Shown: positions 21,935 to 31,438 of the stretch, piece by piece
Position numbering within the stretch: position 1 is the first letter of the stretch
Layout of the letters: each line of letters starts with the position of its first letter
Notes under the pieces: model-generated
Told to the model about the DNA's origin: nothing
The model's input: only the letters and a program-made list of their open reading frames with translations
The model's database searches: none
Source of the DNA: Oegoconia quadripuncta
Lineage: Eukaryota; Arthropoda; Insecta; Lepidoptera; Autostichidae
Direction of reading: 5' to 3'
Length of the DNA: 64,000 nucleotides
Assembly: GCA_949316235.1 (NCBI GenBank)
Contig: OX438744.1
Span: 40,839,278-40,903,277, forward strand
Made by a program: the position numbers and the translations under genes

Positions 21935-22130
21935 CGGTTGCCTGACTTTGACTTGACTTTGTTCGCGTGGACAATTTCATCAAAATCGGTCTAACAAAAA
22001 AAATTAACTATATGTTAATCCAGGTCTAAGTTTAGAGTGAATATCCAAATCCGTTCAGCCGTTTTGACACACGAGGTAACAAACATATACAAACTTCACA
22101 CACAAACTTTCGCATTTATAATAGGGTATA
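21935..22130 (+). repeat. Interspersed repeat ending TTCGCATTTATAATA
   Basis: Shares TTCATCAAAATCGGT, GTTAATCCAGGTC and TTTCGCATTTATAATA with 25063-25230 and, in part, with 45455-45555. Common non-coding repeat type; I cannot assign its class from the sequence. Confidence 0.55.
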
Positions 22131-22136
22131 CAATGT

Positions 22137-22390
22137 TGTCGTTTCGGATGTACACCAACTAAACTAAACTAAAACCAGTTTTAAAGTAGTACGACAGTAA
22201 TTTATTTTTTTTATGATTGACTGGATTCGCGTTTGACCACAATCTCACCTGATGGAAAGTGACGATGTGTTCGAAGATGAAGCACGCGATCCCAGTAAAT
22301 GCCTATTCACTCTGCTCTTGAAGATCCCAAGTTCGAAAGAGACATAGTTTTAGTTTAGTTCAATTTAGTTGGTGTACATCCGGATCGACA
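22137..22390. mobile_element. Fold-back element with nested LINE insertion
   Basis: Inverted arms at 22137-22175 and 22347-22390 share CGGATGTACACCAACTAAA and TAAACTAAAAC and start TGTCG on both sides. Between them sits a reverse-oriented LINE A 3' end (22202-22333). The arms look like the terminal repeats of a small DNA element into which the LINE inserted. Confidence 0.6.
22202..22333 (-). mobile_element. LINE 3' end, family A (nested)
   Basis: The poly(T) at 22203 then GATTGACTGGATTCGCGTTT through GCTCTTGAAGATCCCAAG. Only the last ~130 bp is kept. Confidence 0.8.
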
Positions 22391-22635
22391 CCAATGTTTA
22401 CTGTTTGTATGTGTGTCGACTGTGTAATACTTGTACTTGATTGTTTGTGTCAGGAGATAGGTTTAAATAACATTTTTCTATATGGTTGCATGAACAAATC
22501 ATTTTCGCGTTTTTCTTAGTAAATAAACAGCGCCATCTCTTAGAATCCTCGAGAACTAATACTTAAAAATAAGAACTAGTAACCTAATTAGTCGGTGAAT
22601 CTACGGTTCACCTAACTGAATATGGAATTCACACG

Positions 22636-22859
22636 CAACCGGTCCGTGTAGTGGATAGTGACCCTGTCAGCGAAACGACCGATTGCGGGTTCGAATCCCG
22701 CGAAGGGTTTGTGTGATGAATACGGACATGTGTACCCGAGTTATGGATGTTTTCATTTATAATAAGTATTTATTTACAAAAAAAAATGTATTTATGTAGT
22801 ATCACAACACAATTTGTCAGCTGTCAGAGTTGCTAACCACTACACCAAACAGGTCGTCA
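22636..22859 (+). mobile_element. SINE S1 variant with alternate head plus reversed head
   Basis: The head differs from other S1 copies (GGTCCGTGTAGTGGATAGTG, then B box GGTTCGAATCC at ~22690) but joins the normal S1 body. At 22823-22859 a standard S1 head follows in reverse orientation (TTGCTAACCACTACACC). The 44480-44811 copy also carries both head types. Confidence 0.7.
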
Positions 22860-23378
22860 TAAATACAAAGAAATTTATCCCCAACCTTAGTATTGCAAAA
22901 AAAATATATTTTAATCTGATCTTCTTCAATGTTTACAATTGCGAGTGTTTTTCACAAAGATGCAATTTATTAGAGAGCACCATGCAACCAGATTGTATTC
23001 AAGAGCACTCTATTTGATTAAAATTGATGCATTCAATGCGATAAAGTCCATGGTCCATTCTGCATCTCCGCAAAGTATCGGAGGAAACAATGAAATCCCA
23101 GATAAAACTCTCCCTGCGATTAGTCGCGCGAACGCACCGCATTCAGCGAAATCGCATGACCAATAATCAACAACGACAACAACAAAATATTCTTTATTGT
23201 ACAACAATAAGAAGCATAAAAATAAATAAGAAAAAGGGGATAGTACAATTTGGCGGCCTTATCATTAAAAGCGATCTCTTCCAGGAAACCTTAGGGTTAG
23301 GTTTTCAATATAATCGCATTGTTTTTCAAACAATAACAATGCAATGGTCAGTTTTTAAAAAAATCGGCCAAGTTCGAG

Positions 23379-23600
23379 ATGGACTCGCGCACTGAGGATA
23401 ATAAGGAAGCCCGGGACGCCGTCAAAGAATTAATTTTATTTTGTCTCAAGCACATGCGCTACGTACGGAAACTGCACTAGGAGAGGTGTCCGTGATGCTA
23501 GAATACTCACAATGGGATTCATCTATAATAATAATATCAAAAATTATTTTGCGCAATAAAGAGTATTTGTATTGTATTGTATTGTATTGTATCAAAAATA
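23379..23600 (+). mobile_element. LINE 3' end with (TTGTA)n tail
   Basis: A 33-codon frame (REARDAV-like, ends KHMRYVRKLH and stops at 23480) is followed by CAATAAAGAGTATTTGTATTG and pentamer repeats. A similar tail is at 28045-28090. The coding part could be the very end of a LINE ORF; I do not recognise the clade. Confidence 0.45.
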
Positions 23601-23737
23601 GTGCTTAATTAGTGCCAAAGGACAGCTGTGGGCGGTAACAAAAGAAAACATTTATCCTTCTATAATTTAAGAGAGTCCTATCAAGATGGTCCTATCTTTC
23701 CTCTTCGGCTTTCAACTGTGGCCATCAGGCACCTCCC

Positions 23738-24118
23738 TTTATGCTAACCACTTGACCTCAATCACACCTTATTATGAGGAGTACTGACCTTGAAACCCCG
23801 TCTAATTTGGGGGACTGGCTATGTTATATTTTTTTATGCACAACGGGTTAGCACTTGACCTCAATCACACCTGATGTTAAGTGAAGATGGGGCCGTAGGT
23901 GGAAGCGTACTGACCCGTAAAGCGTATTTCTGACAACCGGAAAACAACAATGCTATAAATATTGATATTTGGCGGTAGACTTAGATAAGATGGTGGTAGC
24001 TAGCCAGATGGACATTTAAAATACCCTACCACGAACCAAACCGAGTACTAAATATGTATCCGCTGGGGATAGAACCAGCGACCTAAACCCTATGCTGTTC
24101 ACATTGAGCCCCGGAGAT
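23738..24118 (-). mobile_element. Two SINE S2 copies, one inserted at the other
   Basis: 23829-24118 is a near-complete reverse S2 (tail CAACGGGTTAGCACTTGACC, head ...CATTGAGCCCCGGAG). Immediately left, 23738-23827 is the tail half of a second S2 in the same orientation, interrupted after GGGGACTGGCTAT. The arrangement fits insertion of one SINE into another. Confidence 0.7.
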
Positions 24119-24164
24119 GCTTAAGACACCTCTTCGTTTGATCTCTTACCTATCCAGCTTATTC

Positions 24165-24330
24165 CCACGATATTTTTTTGAAGAACATAATTGAGGGAAA
24201 AGGTGAATGTCGCGTCGTACCACGAGGTTAAATCTAGGGTGGAAAGCAGAGGGATCTGATCATTACTCCACCGACAAGAGCATCGCTCTTAAATTGAAGA
24301 ACTTTAAGAAGTAATCAACGTTTATGGTGA
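24165..24330 (+). mobile_element. LINE C-terminal scrap, family J
   Basis: Codes FLKN-IIEGKGE... and later YSTDKSIALKLKNFKK before a stop. The ACCGACAAGAG segment matches the family J copy at 63530 and the scrap at 31225. Confidence 0.45.
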
Positions 24331-24376
24331 GACTTATAATTATTATGAATATAATTTGAAATCATAGGTAAAACAG

Positions 24377-24475
24377 TTTGTTTGTTTGTTTGTAAACGCT
24401 TTATTGTACAAAAAGGCAATACATTAATTTTGCATTGATACATAAATTGAGTACAACGGCGGACTTATCCCAAAG
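24377..24475 (-). repeat. LINE tail with (GTTT)n
   Basis: GTTTGTTTGTTTGTAAACGC followed by TTTATTGTACAAAAAGGC. The same tail is seen at 9470 and 45408. Confidence 0.6.
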
Positions 24476-24526
24476 AGGGAAGTACCTGCGTATGAGAAAT
24501 TAGGATTCTAGTATTACATGAGACTT

Positions 24527-24863
24527 AGGCCCATATTAATAGATAAACCATTCTCAAGATTGAGAATAGTCTTGTGACCGGTCTCAAGTTAATTAAAAAA
24601 CCTAACTTGAGACCTGAAACGCACGTGCTTACTCGAGCAGTACTCACTTGAGAGGTGCGCGTATTAATAAAGTACACTCAAGACTATCATTCTATACTAC
24701 TAGATAGAGGCGAATACTTGAGAATGATCTGAGTGGACCTCAAGATTGGTTTATAAATTAACACGGAGCTTGAGATAGTGTCAACTTCTTGAGACGCATC
24801 TCGGATGATACTGCCTCAAGACTTGTATTGAAATTGATATATTAATACGGGAATAATAGTCCT
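24527..24863. repeat. MITE-like repeat dense in CTTGAG/CTCAAG
   Basis: Imperfect inverted ends (CCCATATTAATAGAT at left; complement of right end CCCGTATTAATATAT). The interior has ten CTTGAG or CTCAAG hexamers spread over ~270 bp. No ORF across it. A small DNA element is the simplest reading; no clear target duplication. Confidence 0.45.
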
Positions 24864-25062
24864 CAGTAAAAATGTCAAAATAACATAAATGAAAGTTGCT
24901 ACCTGTTTGTCTGTTTGTGCGTTTAGTTGTTTTAAGCAACGCAACAGTTTTTAATACGATTTTCACTATCATAGATAATTTCTATCTTAATACATACACA
25001 TTAACTCTTAGATTATTGTGGCAGAATATTTTTCTTTAGGCACTATTTGAAGACAGTTTTAT

Positions 25063-25232
25063 AACAATACTAGCCGTTGCCTGCGACTTCGTTCGCTTGG
25101 ACCATTTCATCAACATCGGTTCAGAAAAAAAAAGCCTAAATGCTAATCCAGGTCATAATCTATCTTAATCCGTATAGCCGTTTAGCCGTAAAGACATACA
25201 CACACAAACTTTCGCATTTATAATAATTATTT
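25063..25232 (+). repeat. Interspersed repeat ending TTCGCATTTATAATA
   Basis: Second copy of the repeat at 21935 (GCGACTTCGTTCGCTTGGAC, AATGCTAATCCAGGTC, TTTCGCATTTATAATA). Confidence 0.55.
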
Positions 25233-25473
25233 GAGATTGAAACAGAATTCCCTATGGGAATTCTAACACCACGGACATACTAGGAGGTAGCAGGTGTGCG
25301 GGGATGTCGGGGAGGGGGAGTATAAAGCAGCCAATTTCAGGAGGCCACTACTGGTGCAGCTGCATTCGCTAACTGTAACGCTGTTTACGCAAAACGTAAT
25401 AGCATTGTCAATTTGGTGGTGGAACTTTGTTGTGTGAAGAAATATACCGTGTTGGAAATGGAATAATTCAGTT
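25233..25473. other. Unassigned flank of the mariner element
   Basis: Moderately GC-rich (GCGGGGATGTCGGGGAGGGG). No ORF or repeat recognised. Confidence 0.3.
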
Positions 25474-25618
25474 TATACAGGGCGTCCCAAAGTTATGGGA
25501 CATGAAGGGGAAGTACCTTAAATATCGTAGATAGTGAATTTTGCTCAAAGAAGACTTTATGTTATTTTTAAAAGTTAGTAATTCTGCATTCATAGATTTT
25601 CTAAAAATTATTTGCTTC

Positions 25619-25634
25619 GGCTGGGAATCGAACC
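25619..25634 (-). promoter_or_regulatory. tRNA-type B box in left inverted repeat
   Basis: The complement reads GGTTCGATTCCCAGCC, a match to the B-box consensus GGTTCGANTCC. It points to the left end. Confidence 0.55.
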
Positions 25635-25823
25635 GACTCAAATGTGAAAAAAAAAACACCCTACTTTTATGATGCCAATCGAAAGAATAGCTAAAAAATA
25701 ATAACTCTGCCTAAGTAACATAGTATTTTAAAAGAAAGGAACAACGTGAAATTAATCATTTTAATCAAATAAAAAACATACATGAAACTGCCGTAGTCAA
25801 TTAAGTAGGTATTTTTTTGTAAA

Positions 25824-26885
25824 TTAATTAATTAAATGCTCAAAATGTGATCCCTCTTGTCTTACGCAAATCGCCAATCTTTTAATGAGCCCGCTGCCTG
25901 TTGATTTTCTAATCATTTTATGGTGAACACTCGATGTGATATGGCACAATTCTGTTTGCAACTCGCCTACGTTCTCGTATCGCTTTTTGTATAGCATATC
26001 TTTCACGTATCCCCAAAAGAAGAAATCTAATGGTGTGAGGTCCGGGGATCTGGCCGGCCATCTAATCGGTCCATTTGTACCAATCCATGTAGGAAAACAT
26101 TCATTTAGAAAATCTGCTGCTCTCCGACTATTATGAGCCGGAGCTCCATCTTGTTGGAAAATTAAGTTTTCTTGCTCCGCCGCGGAATGGTTTCTTATCT
26201 TATCCCTTAAAATTTGAAGTATTCCTAAATACTTTTCTGTGTTCAAGGTTCCTTGGTAAAAATGGATTAAGAAAACCCGGTTTTTTAAAAGTCCGCACCA
26301 ACAGTTGAGTGAAAAACGCACTTGGTTATTAGTTTCAGTCACTCGTAGGGGATTTTCTTTAGACCAAATACGATTATTGTTGCGGTTATACATACCGTTA
26401 TTGCTAAAGTTAGATTCGTCTGTCCAAATAATATTATCCAAAAAATTTGGATCTTCGAGCAATCGTGCCTGGATATCAAGACAGAAATTTTTTCTCCTTT
26501 CTGTATCGCCCGGAAGTAATTTTTGAACCAATCGTCCTTCAACATAACTCTTAAAACCGTGTTTTTTTAATACACGGTGTATTTTACTTTTTGAAACTCC
26601 AATTTCATGTTCTCCTTCTCTCACCGATGCTTTCGGAAAAGCCGAAAAGTAAATTAAAATACCAAGTTCTTCGTCGTTGATCGTATGGTTTTCTTGCTGT
26701 GGTTCTCTTGGGCGTTTATCGAAACGTCCCAGAGTTTTCAAATTGTTCACAAGCCTTTTCAAAACTTTACGAGACGGTATTTGTCTATCAGGATATTTTA
26801 CGCCATACCACCGCAAACTTCTAGAGATATCTTTATCGTTCAAAAAATATGCTTCCATTAGATCAAAACTTACTTGATATGCCAT
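25824..26885 (-). CDS. Mariner-superfamily transposase, 353 aa
   Basis: Cut-and-paste DNA transposase, expected to bind the element ends and act in the nucleus. Residues ~1-55 (YGVKYPDRQIPSRKVLKRL) look like the helix-turn-helix domain Pfam calls DUF4817. Residues ~95-115 (VSKSKIHRVLKKHG) form a second HTH. The DDE domain has IIWTDESNF (D156), LIFQQDGAPAHN (D246) and RSPDLTPLDFFFWGYVK (D287). The third Asp lies 41 positions after the second, where classical mariners have 35, so it belongs with long-spacing (about DD40-41D) groups. The first ATG at 26885 was chosen because it starts the HTH and lies ~445 bp inside the right repeat. The stop at 25824 follows HFEHLIN. All three acidic residues are present and no frameshift is visible. 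Confidence 0.92.
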   Translation of the reverse strand: MAYQVSFDLMEAYFLNDKDISRSLRWYGVKYPDRQIPSRKVLKRLVNNLKTLGRFDKRPREPQQENHTINDEELGILIYFSAFPKASVREGEHEIGVSKSKIHRVLKKHGFKSYVEGRLVQKLLPGDTERRKNFCLDIQARLLEDPNFLDNIIWTDESNFSNNGMYNRNNNRIWSKENPLRVTETNNQVRFSLNCWCGLLKNRVFLIHFYQGTLNTEKYLGILQILRDKIRNHSAAEQENLIFQQDGAPAHNSRRAADFLNECFPTWIGTNGPIRWPARSPDLTPLDFFFWGYVKDMLYKKRYENVGELQTELCHITSSVHHKMIRKSTGSGLIKRLAICVRQEGSHFEHLIN

Positions 26886-27329
26886 GTTCGCAATAAATTA
26901 ACACAATAACACTTGTGTAAGTGAATTGAGACTAAACAGATCAATATCCGAAAAACAAACGCTCGCACATACTGTTCCATTTTCAAATTTAAGAACAACA
27001 TTTAAAAATATCACTTCTTTTTAAAATATCTTAAAAAGTATGCATTCAAACAAACGCTGTCATAAACTGTTCCATTTTCAAATTATAAATTATTTATTTT
27101 TGTTTTTAATTTGCCTTCTGTCTAGCTTACAGAGGACGTATTGAAATACAAGTTTTATCATTTCATCTACACGTGCACTTATAATAAGGAAAACTATGTT
27201 AGTACCTATTTTATGAAGTGGGTACTTATTTACGAATAATCAATGTTATCTTTGGAATGATAATATCGCTACTTTTCGAACGTCGTCGGCAATAAATAAC
27301 TTTCTTGAAATTTGACTCAATCATTTTAT
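26886..27329. promoter_or_regulatory. Transposase upstream region
   Basis: Lies between the transposase start and the right inverted repeat. It presumably contains the transposase promoter and 5' leader. No clear TATA box could be assigned. A partly repeated segment (TGTTCCATTTTCAAATT) occurs twice, at ~26975 and ~27065. Confidence 0.3.
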
Positions 27330-27440
27330 GTTGTTCCTTTCTTTTAAAATACTATGTTACTTAGGCAGAGTTATTATTTTTTAGCTATTCTTTCGATTGG
27401 CATCATAAAAGTAGGGTGTTTTTTTTTTCACATTTAAGTC

Positions 27441-27456
27441 GGTTCGATTCCCAGCC
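27441..27456 (+). promoter_or_regulatory. tRNA-type B box in right inverted repeat
   Basis: GGTTCGATTCCCAGCC, mirror of 25619-25634. It points to the right end. Confidence 0.55.
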
Positions 27457-27791
27457 GAAGCAAGTAATTTTTAGAAAATCTATGAATGCAGAATTACTAA
27501 CTTTTAAAAATAACATAAAGTCTTCTTTGAGCAAAATTCACTATCTACAATATTTAAGGTACTTCCCCTTCATGTCCCATAACTTTGGGACGCCCTGTAT
27601 ACATTTATTTAGCTATTATGAGACCTTGGGTATTTGGCCAAGCAGATTTTGATAGACGGGTATACTTGGGTAGCAAATCAATATTAAAAAAATATCGTCA
27701 GAACATTATGATTACCCTTCATTGGCAAGGCTGACTCCTCAGAGACGAACGAGCAAAAACCTCAAGGGTGGCCTTTTTTAAATCTAACTAA

Positions 27792-27900
27792 TTTTTTTTA
27801 TGCACGACGGGTTCGTACTTGACCTCAATCACACCTGATGTTAAGTGAAGATGAGGTCGAAGGTGGAAGCGTATTGACCCGGAAACCCCAACACATTTTG
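27792..27900 (-). mobile_element. SINE S2 tail
   Basis: Reverse S2 3' end: TTTTTTTTATGCACGACGGG then CCTCAATCACACCTGATG through GGAAACCCCAACACATTT. Confidence 0.75.
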
Positions 27901-28009
27901 TATTTAGTATGAAATATGCTTGATACGGAATTTCTTCACGTTAAGTTTCTTTTCGTTATAAGGTAAGATCGCTTTTAGTTATAAGGTCGCAAATTGTACA
28001 TTCTATTCT

Positions 28010-28090
28010 TACCACTTTTCTGAAACTGTATTTTCTTATCTGTAGTGCAATAAAGTGTATTTGTATTGTATTGTATTGTATTGTATTGTA
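28010..28090 (+). repeat. LINE tail with (TTGTA)n
   Basis: GCAATAAAGTGTATTTGTATTG followed by TGTAT pentamers. Same tail type as 23555. Confidence 0.6.
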
Positions 28091-28369
28091 GGCGAAGCCG
28101 CGGGCGGGAAACTAGTCATAAACACAATAAAGACATTGCAGTGGTTGCCTGTTGTCGCTGTTACCTACTCCCCTTCACTTCATATTATTTGTTGCAAAAG
28201 TTCCTTCGTTTGATGTCATTCCGACCAGTGACCATGACTCCGCTCCGGGGGAGTCACAGCGTAGGGGAGGGGGGAGGGCAGCGATGCGTTCGTGTGAACT
28301 GACCTAGTATATGAGGTAATCATAATAATCTTTGATTTTTAATAGGCTTATATTAAAGTGCTATATTTA

Positions 28370-28515
28370 ACGTACCCTCTGAAACACGGTAACATGGGTA
28401 TGAAAAAGGAATGATGTAACCCATCCACGGATTGACCGCGTCAAGCGAACCTTAACTTCGGTAATCGAAAACGAACAGCGAATAAAACTAAGCTACAAGA
28501 GCAGCTTACAACTAA
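28370..28515 (-). mobile_element. 5S-rRNA-derived SINE, copy 3
   Basis: The complement has CGATTACCGAAGTTAAGG and, after an altered middle, CCGTGGATGGGTTAC, a decayed box A to box C segment, followed by the family body (CCGTGTTTCAGAGG). Confidence 0.6.
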
Positions 28516-28639
28516 TCCCTATATTCGAAATTTACATTTGTACTTTGTCCACCGTTTTATATGTACAACAAAAGAAAATAGTTTATTCGCCACAAGTAGG
28601 CACACACTAAATTGGGAGAGGGCTGATCCCGCTCGCTCC

Positions 28640-28950
28640 CCCCCTGCACGTCGCCCAGGGTCGCGGGCGGCTACATTTCGGGGCGATGTAGTCGTCGGAC
28701 GCGGCCCGGGAGAGGATGACACCCCCCGGAGCGACCGGGGGGGTGTCGTCGCATCGGGCCCTGTCGCGCCTCATACCGCTCGCTGATCGCGGTGTGAGGC
28801 ACGACAGCGCCCCCTACGGAGGGTGCGCTAGTCGCCGCGGGGTTTTAGTGGGTATCCCTGCCGACAGGGAGGGGAGCCCCACATAACCGTCTCTTCGACC
28901 CCCAGGTGAGCAGTACGCGTAATGCGTTTCCCCGCGTCAAAAAAAAAAGT
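28640..28950 (+). mobile_element. GC-rich LINE 3' end, family I
   Basis: A sharply GC-rich block in AT-rich surroundings. Markers are CGACAGCGCCCCCTACGG, CGCGGGGTTTTAGTGGGTAT and CCACATAACCGTCTC, ending GTTTCCCCGCGTC plus poly(A) at 28939-28949. The same markers recur at 49738-50305. Non-coding 3' region of a non-LTR element (R1-like by general character; not certain). Confidence 0.65.
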
Positions 28951-29026
28951 AAAAGGCACTCACTAAATGTATGAAACAATCTTGACATATAAAACAATGA
29001 AAAGAACAAACTACAAAACATAAACA

Positions 29027-29380
29027 TGTCGGAGAAGGGTGTGGGCGTTGCGACCAACCGGGACAGTACTAGTCGCGTGGTAAACGGTAGCTCGGGCAAT
29101 GGCGATATAATTGCTAGCTACTATAGCTGAATAGGATATCAGAATGCCACGAATTTAACAGAACGAGGTAATGGTCCGCGCACAAACAACAACATTAAAT
29201 TATGATAGTGAAAGCTGAGATGCTTACTGTTGAACAGTAAACATTGCTCATGCCATACAACTTAGCTCTCGCATGCAGTCGGTGGATTTCAGCCGTAGTC
29301 GTCTACAATTCCTCCTTGCTCAAATCCCATGATCAACTTCTTATTAAGTAACGACTCATCCAATTCTTCCAAGCGTCGGT
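29027..29380 (-). pseudogene. Degenerate relative of the 61185 ORF
   Basis: On the minus strand the segment reads TLEELDESLLNKKLIMGFEQGG, then a stop and VVWHE, aligned to TLEESGESLLNKTLIMEFEQ and VVWHEG of 61185-61496. Several in-frame stops and indels. It shows that the 61185 sequence is a repeated family. Confidence 0.6.
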
Positions 29381-29760
29381 GATAGTGGGGTTTTCTTTGT
29401 GCACAACGTGGAAGCGTACTGACCCGGAAACCCCAACACATTTGGGGAACTGACTATCTTATCTCTGACAACCGGAACACAACAATGCTATCAACATTGC
29501 TGCTAGGCGGCAGATTTCAGAATGCCACTACGAATTTAACAGAACGAACTCATCGAATTCTTCCATGAGTCGGTGATAGTAGGTTTTTGTTTTATGCACA
29601 ACGTGGAAGCGTACTGTCCCGGAAACCCCAACATATTTGGGGGACTGGCTATCTTATGGACAACCGGAACACAAAAATGCTATTGCTATTGCTGCTTGGC
29701 GGCAGATTTAGATAAGATGGTAGCTAGCCAGACGGACATTTAAAATGTCGTTCGTTAGTC
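29140..29760. repeat. Imperfect tandem segmental duplication containing SINE S2
   Basis: AATGCCAC..GAATTTAACAGAACGA occurs at ~29144 and ~29520. Then ATTCTTCCA-G-GTCGGTGATAG occurs at ~29365 and ~29560. Then an S2 SINE (reverse) follows, with the same internal deletion (GCACAACG joined to TGGAAGCG) at 29404 and 29597. The shared deletion shows one SINE was duplicated with its flank. The second unit lacks ~190 bp present in the first. Confidence 0.75.
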
Positions 29761-29855
29761 TTGAACATTAGAGTGTTATGCGATACTTTTTATGGAAAAA
29801 TATCCAACATGGCGCCCTCAAAACATACTGTCGGGTTTTTGGTATTTAAATACGG

Positions 29856-30037
29856 CTAAGGAGTGGAACGCATTGCCTCCGTCTGTGTTTCCAATCGCAT
29901 ATAACCCGCAGCTCTTTAAAGTCAGGTTAAATTGGCATCTTCTGGGAAAGCTCGTTCCATCGTAGACCTTATCTCGACATTAGTCCAGATTAAGGTCAAG
30001 AGCGATCCCATTCTAATTAAAAAAAAAAAAAAAAAAC
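29856..30037 (+). pseudogene. LINE C-terminus, family M
   Basis: A frame without ATG reads TAKEWNALPPSVFPIAYNP then LFKVRLNWHLLGKLVPS and stops at 29963-29965. A long poly(A) is at 30019-30037. Same W-N-x-LP-x-x-VFP terminus as families A and B. 5'-truncated. Confidence 0.75.
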
Positions 30038-30099
30038 TTAAATAGTTATTTACGGCTTCATTACGAAATGTCAAGTATGTATGTCATGTATTTACACAT

Positions 30100-30260
30100 A
30101 CAATACATTTATTTTTATTTTATTTATTATTTATTGCACACGAGTACACATAAAAGTAAAATACATACTAGATACAGGATGTACAAAAGGCACTAGCTTA
30201 TCTCTAAAAAGAGATTTCTTCCTGCAAGACCCTGCAAATGTGTTCATGCACTGAGAAAAA
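30100..30260 (-). mobile_element. LINE tail
   Basis: Left T-rich end, then CATACTAGATACAGGATGTA and TCTCTAAAAAGAGATTTCTT, also at 54470-54530. Only the 3' end is present. Confidence 0.55.
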
Positions 30261-31205
30261 TGTGTTCATAATCAACTTAAAATCATAAGACTATAATAAT
30301 AATACTTCAAATATAATAGAATAAATACCTATTTAATATTAAATAAAGCACGTACATAAGTTTGAATTATTTAATAAATGAGGAATGCCTGTATCTTTTT
30401 AACAAATAAATATATACTTACATATAATATATACATACACTAAACATACAAGTCTGTCATATAAACATACACAATATTATTATGCATACGAAAATTTTTT
30501 CTATATCTAAATGCATACAATCCAGGACTTTTAGTTAGAAGCCAAAGTCAAATAGTGCTTTCTCAGACGTATTTTGAATATGGCGGTCGACGCACTATCA
30601 CGTACGTCAATACATGCGGAAGAAATTCTCTAAACGGTGGTGAAGACCATATAAAAATCAATTGCGTCGTTTAGAACAACTGAGCGAATAAACAGACAGA
30701 CGCATATAGCGATATTGTTATGAAATCGGTTTGCTATCGAAGTGTCACCTGCTAGCATTTCAAAATGCTCCATATAAACCGACCCAAATATGGATGCACT
30801 CATCCAAGGAATAACCTTTCGATCATAAATAGATTTATTCCGCCAGCTTTCCTTTACTGCTGGATGTGTTTGGAATGTACTCGAGATGCATTGCAGACTA
30901 TTCGCGGCGAGTCGTATCCACTCAACGTGAATTTTTCAGCTCTCAGCCGCCCTCGGGCGTGCGGGGGGGAGAGCAAGGGGGGACTCACCTGTGATCGAAT
31001 CTATTTGTAGTTTCACAGACCATGTAAAGGGTATTTGAAGTTCCGAGTTCTGTTTTAAAGTTTACCATCAATTCATGCATTGGTCGGCTTAGTCGTTTAG
31101 CGTTAAAACCAGGTCTATACTTCGTTACTATCATGTCTCACTAGGGGAAGAAATGCCTGCAATAACGGTGTCTACCTTGCCCCACTATGTCGCAGACTAT
31201 CTCTT
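30261..31205. other. Mostly unassigned sequence
   Basis: AT-rich, then a more GC-rich patch at 30930-30995 (CGTGCGGGGGGGAGAGC). The frame 30765-31010 has no motif. Confidence 0.3.
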
Positions 31206-31206
31206 A

Positions 31207-31385
31207 CATTTAAGGGGTACGCTCTTGTCGGTGGAGTCCTTTCCACACTTCTCTACATTCCGCCTTTTCTTTGACTTTTTGATCCGACACAACATTTACT
31301 TTTTCTTTTCAAATCAAATCAAATCAAAAATGCTTTATCTTGTAGGTACACAGGATACACTTAAAATAGTCAGATTTATTTTTAC
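31207..31385 (-). mobile_element. LINE scraps, families J and C
   Basis: 31222-31285 (CTCTTGTCGGTGGAGTC) matches family J at 63533. 31310-31385 (AAATGCTTTATCTTGTAGGT) is the family C tail with an (AAATC)n end. Confidence 0.55.
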
Positions 31386-31438
31386 TTGTACCATGTATGT
31401 TCCTCTGTCGCAGACTAATATTTCAATATTCTAGTGTT

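Larger units (their letters stand above)
25476..27599 (-). mobile_element. Apparently intact mariner-like transposon, 2124 bp
   Basis: TA-flanked (25474-25475 and 27600-27601). The ends start TACAGGGCGTCCCAAAG. Inverted repeats are 270 bp (25476-25745 and 27330-27599) with three mismatches by eye. A single uninterrupted transposase ORF runs on the minus strand. Repeats of this length are ten times those of classical mariners (~30 bp). The intact ORF and ~1 % arm divergence suggest a recent insertion. Each arm carries an outward-pointing tRNA-type B box. I did not find another copy of this exact family in the window. Confidence 0.92.

Noticed and set aside
27426..27470. Complete tRNA-like Pol III promoter in the mariner arm
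   Set aside because: The B box is good, but the best upstream A-box candidate (TGGCATCATAAAAGTAGG) has the wrong internal spacing. Only the B box is claimed.
28640..28950. CpG-island promoter of a host gene
   Set aside because: The GC-rich block recurs at 49730-50305 with a poly(A) end, so it is the 3' end of a LINE.
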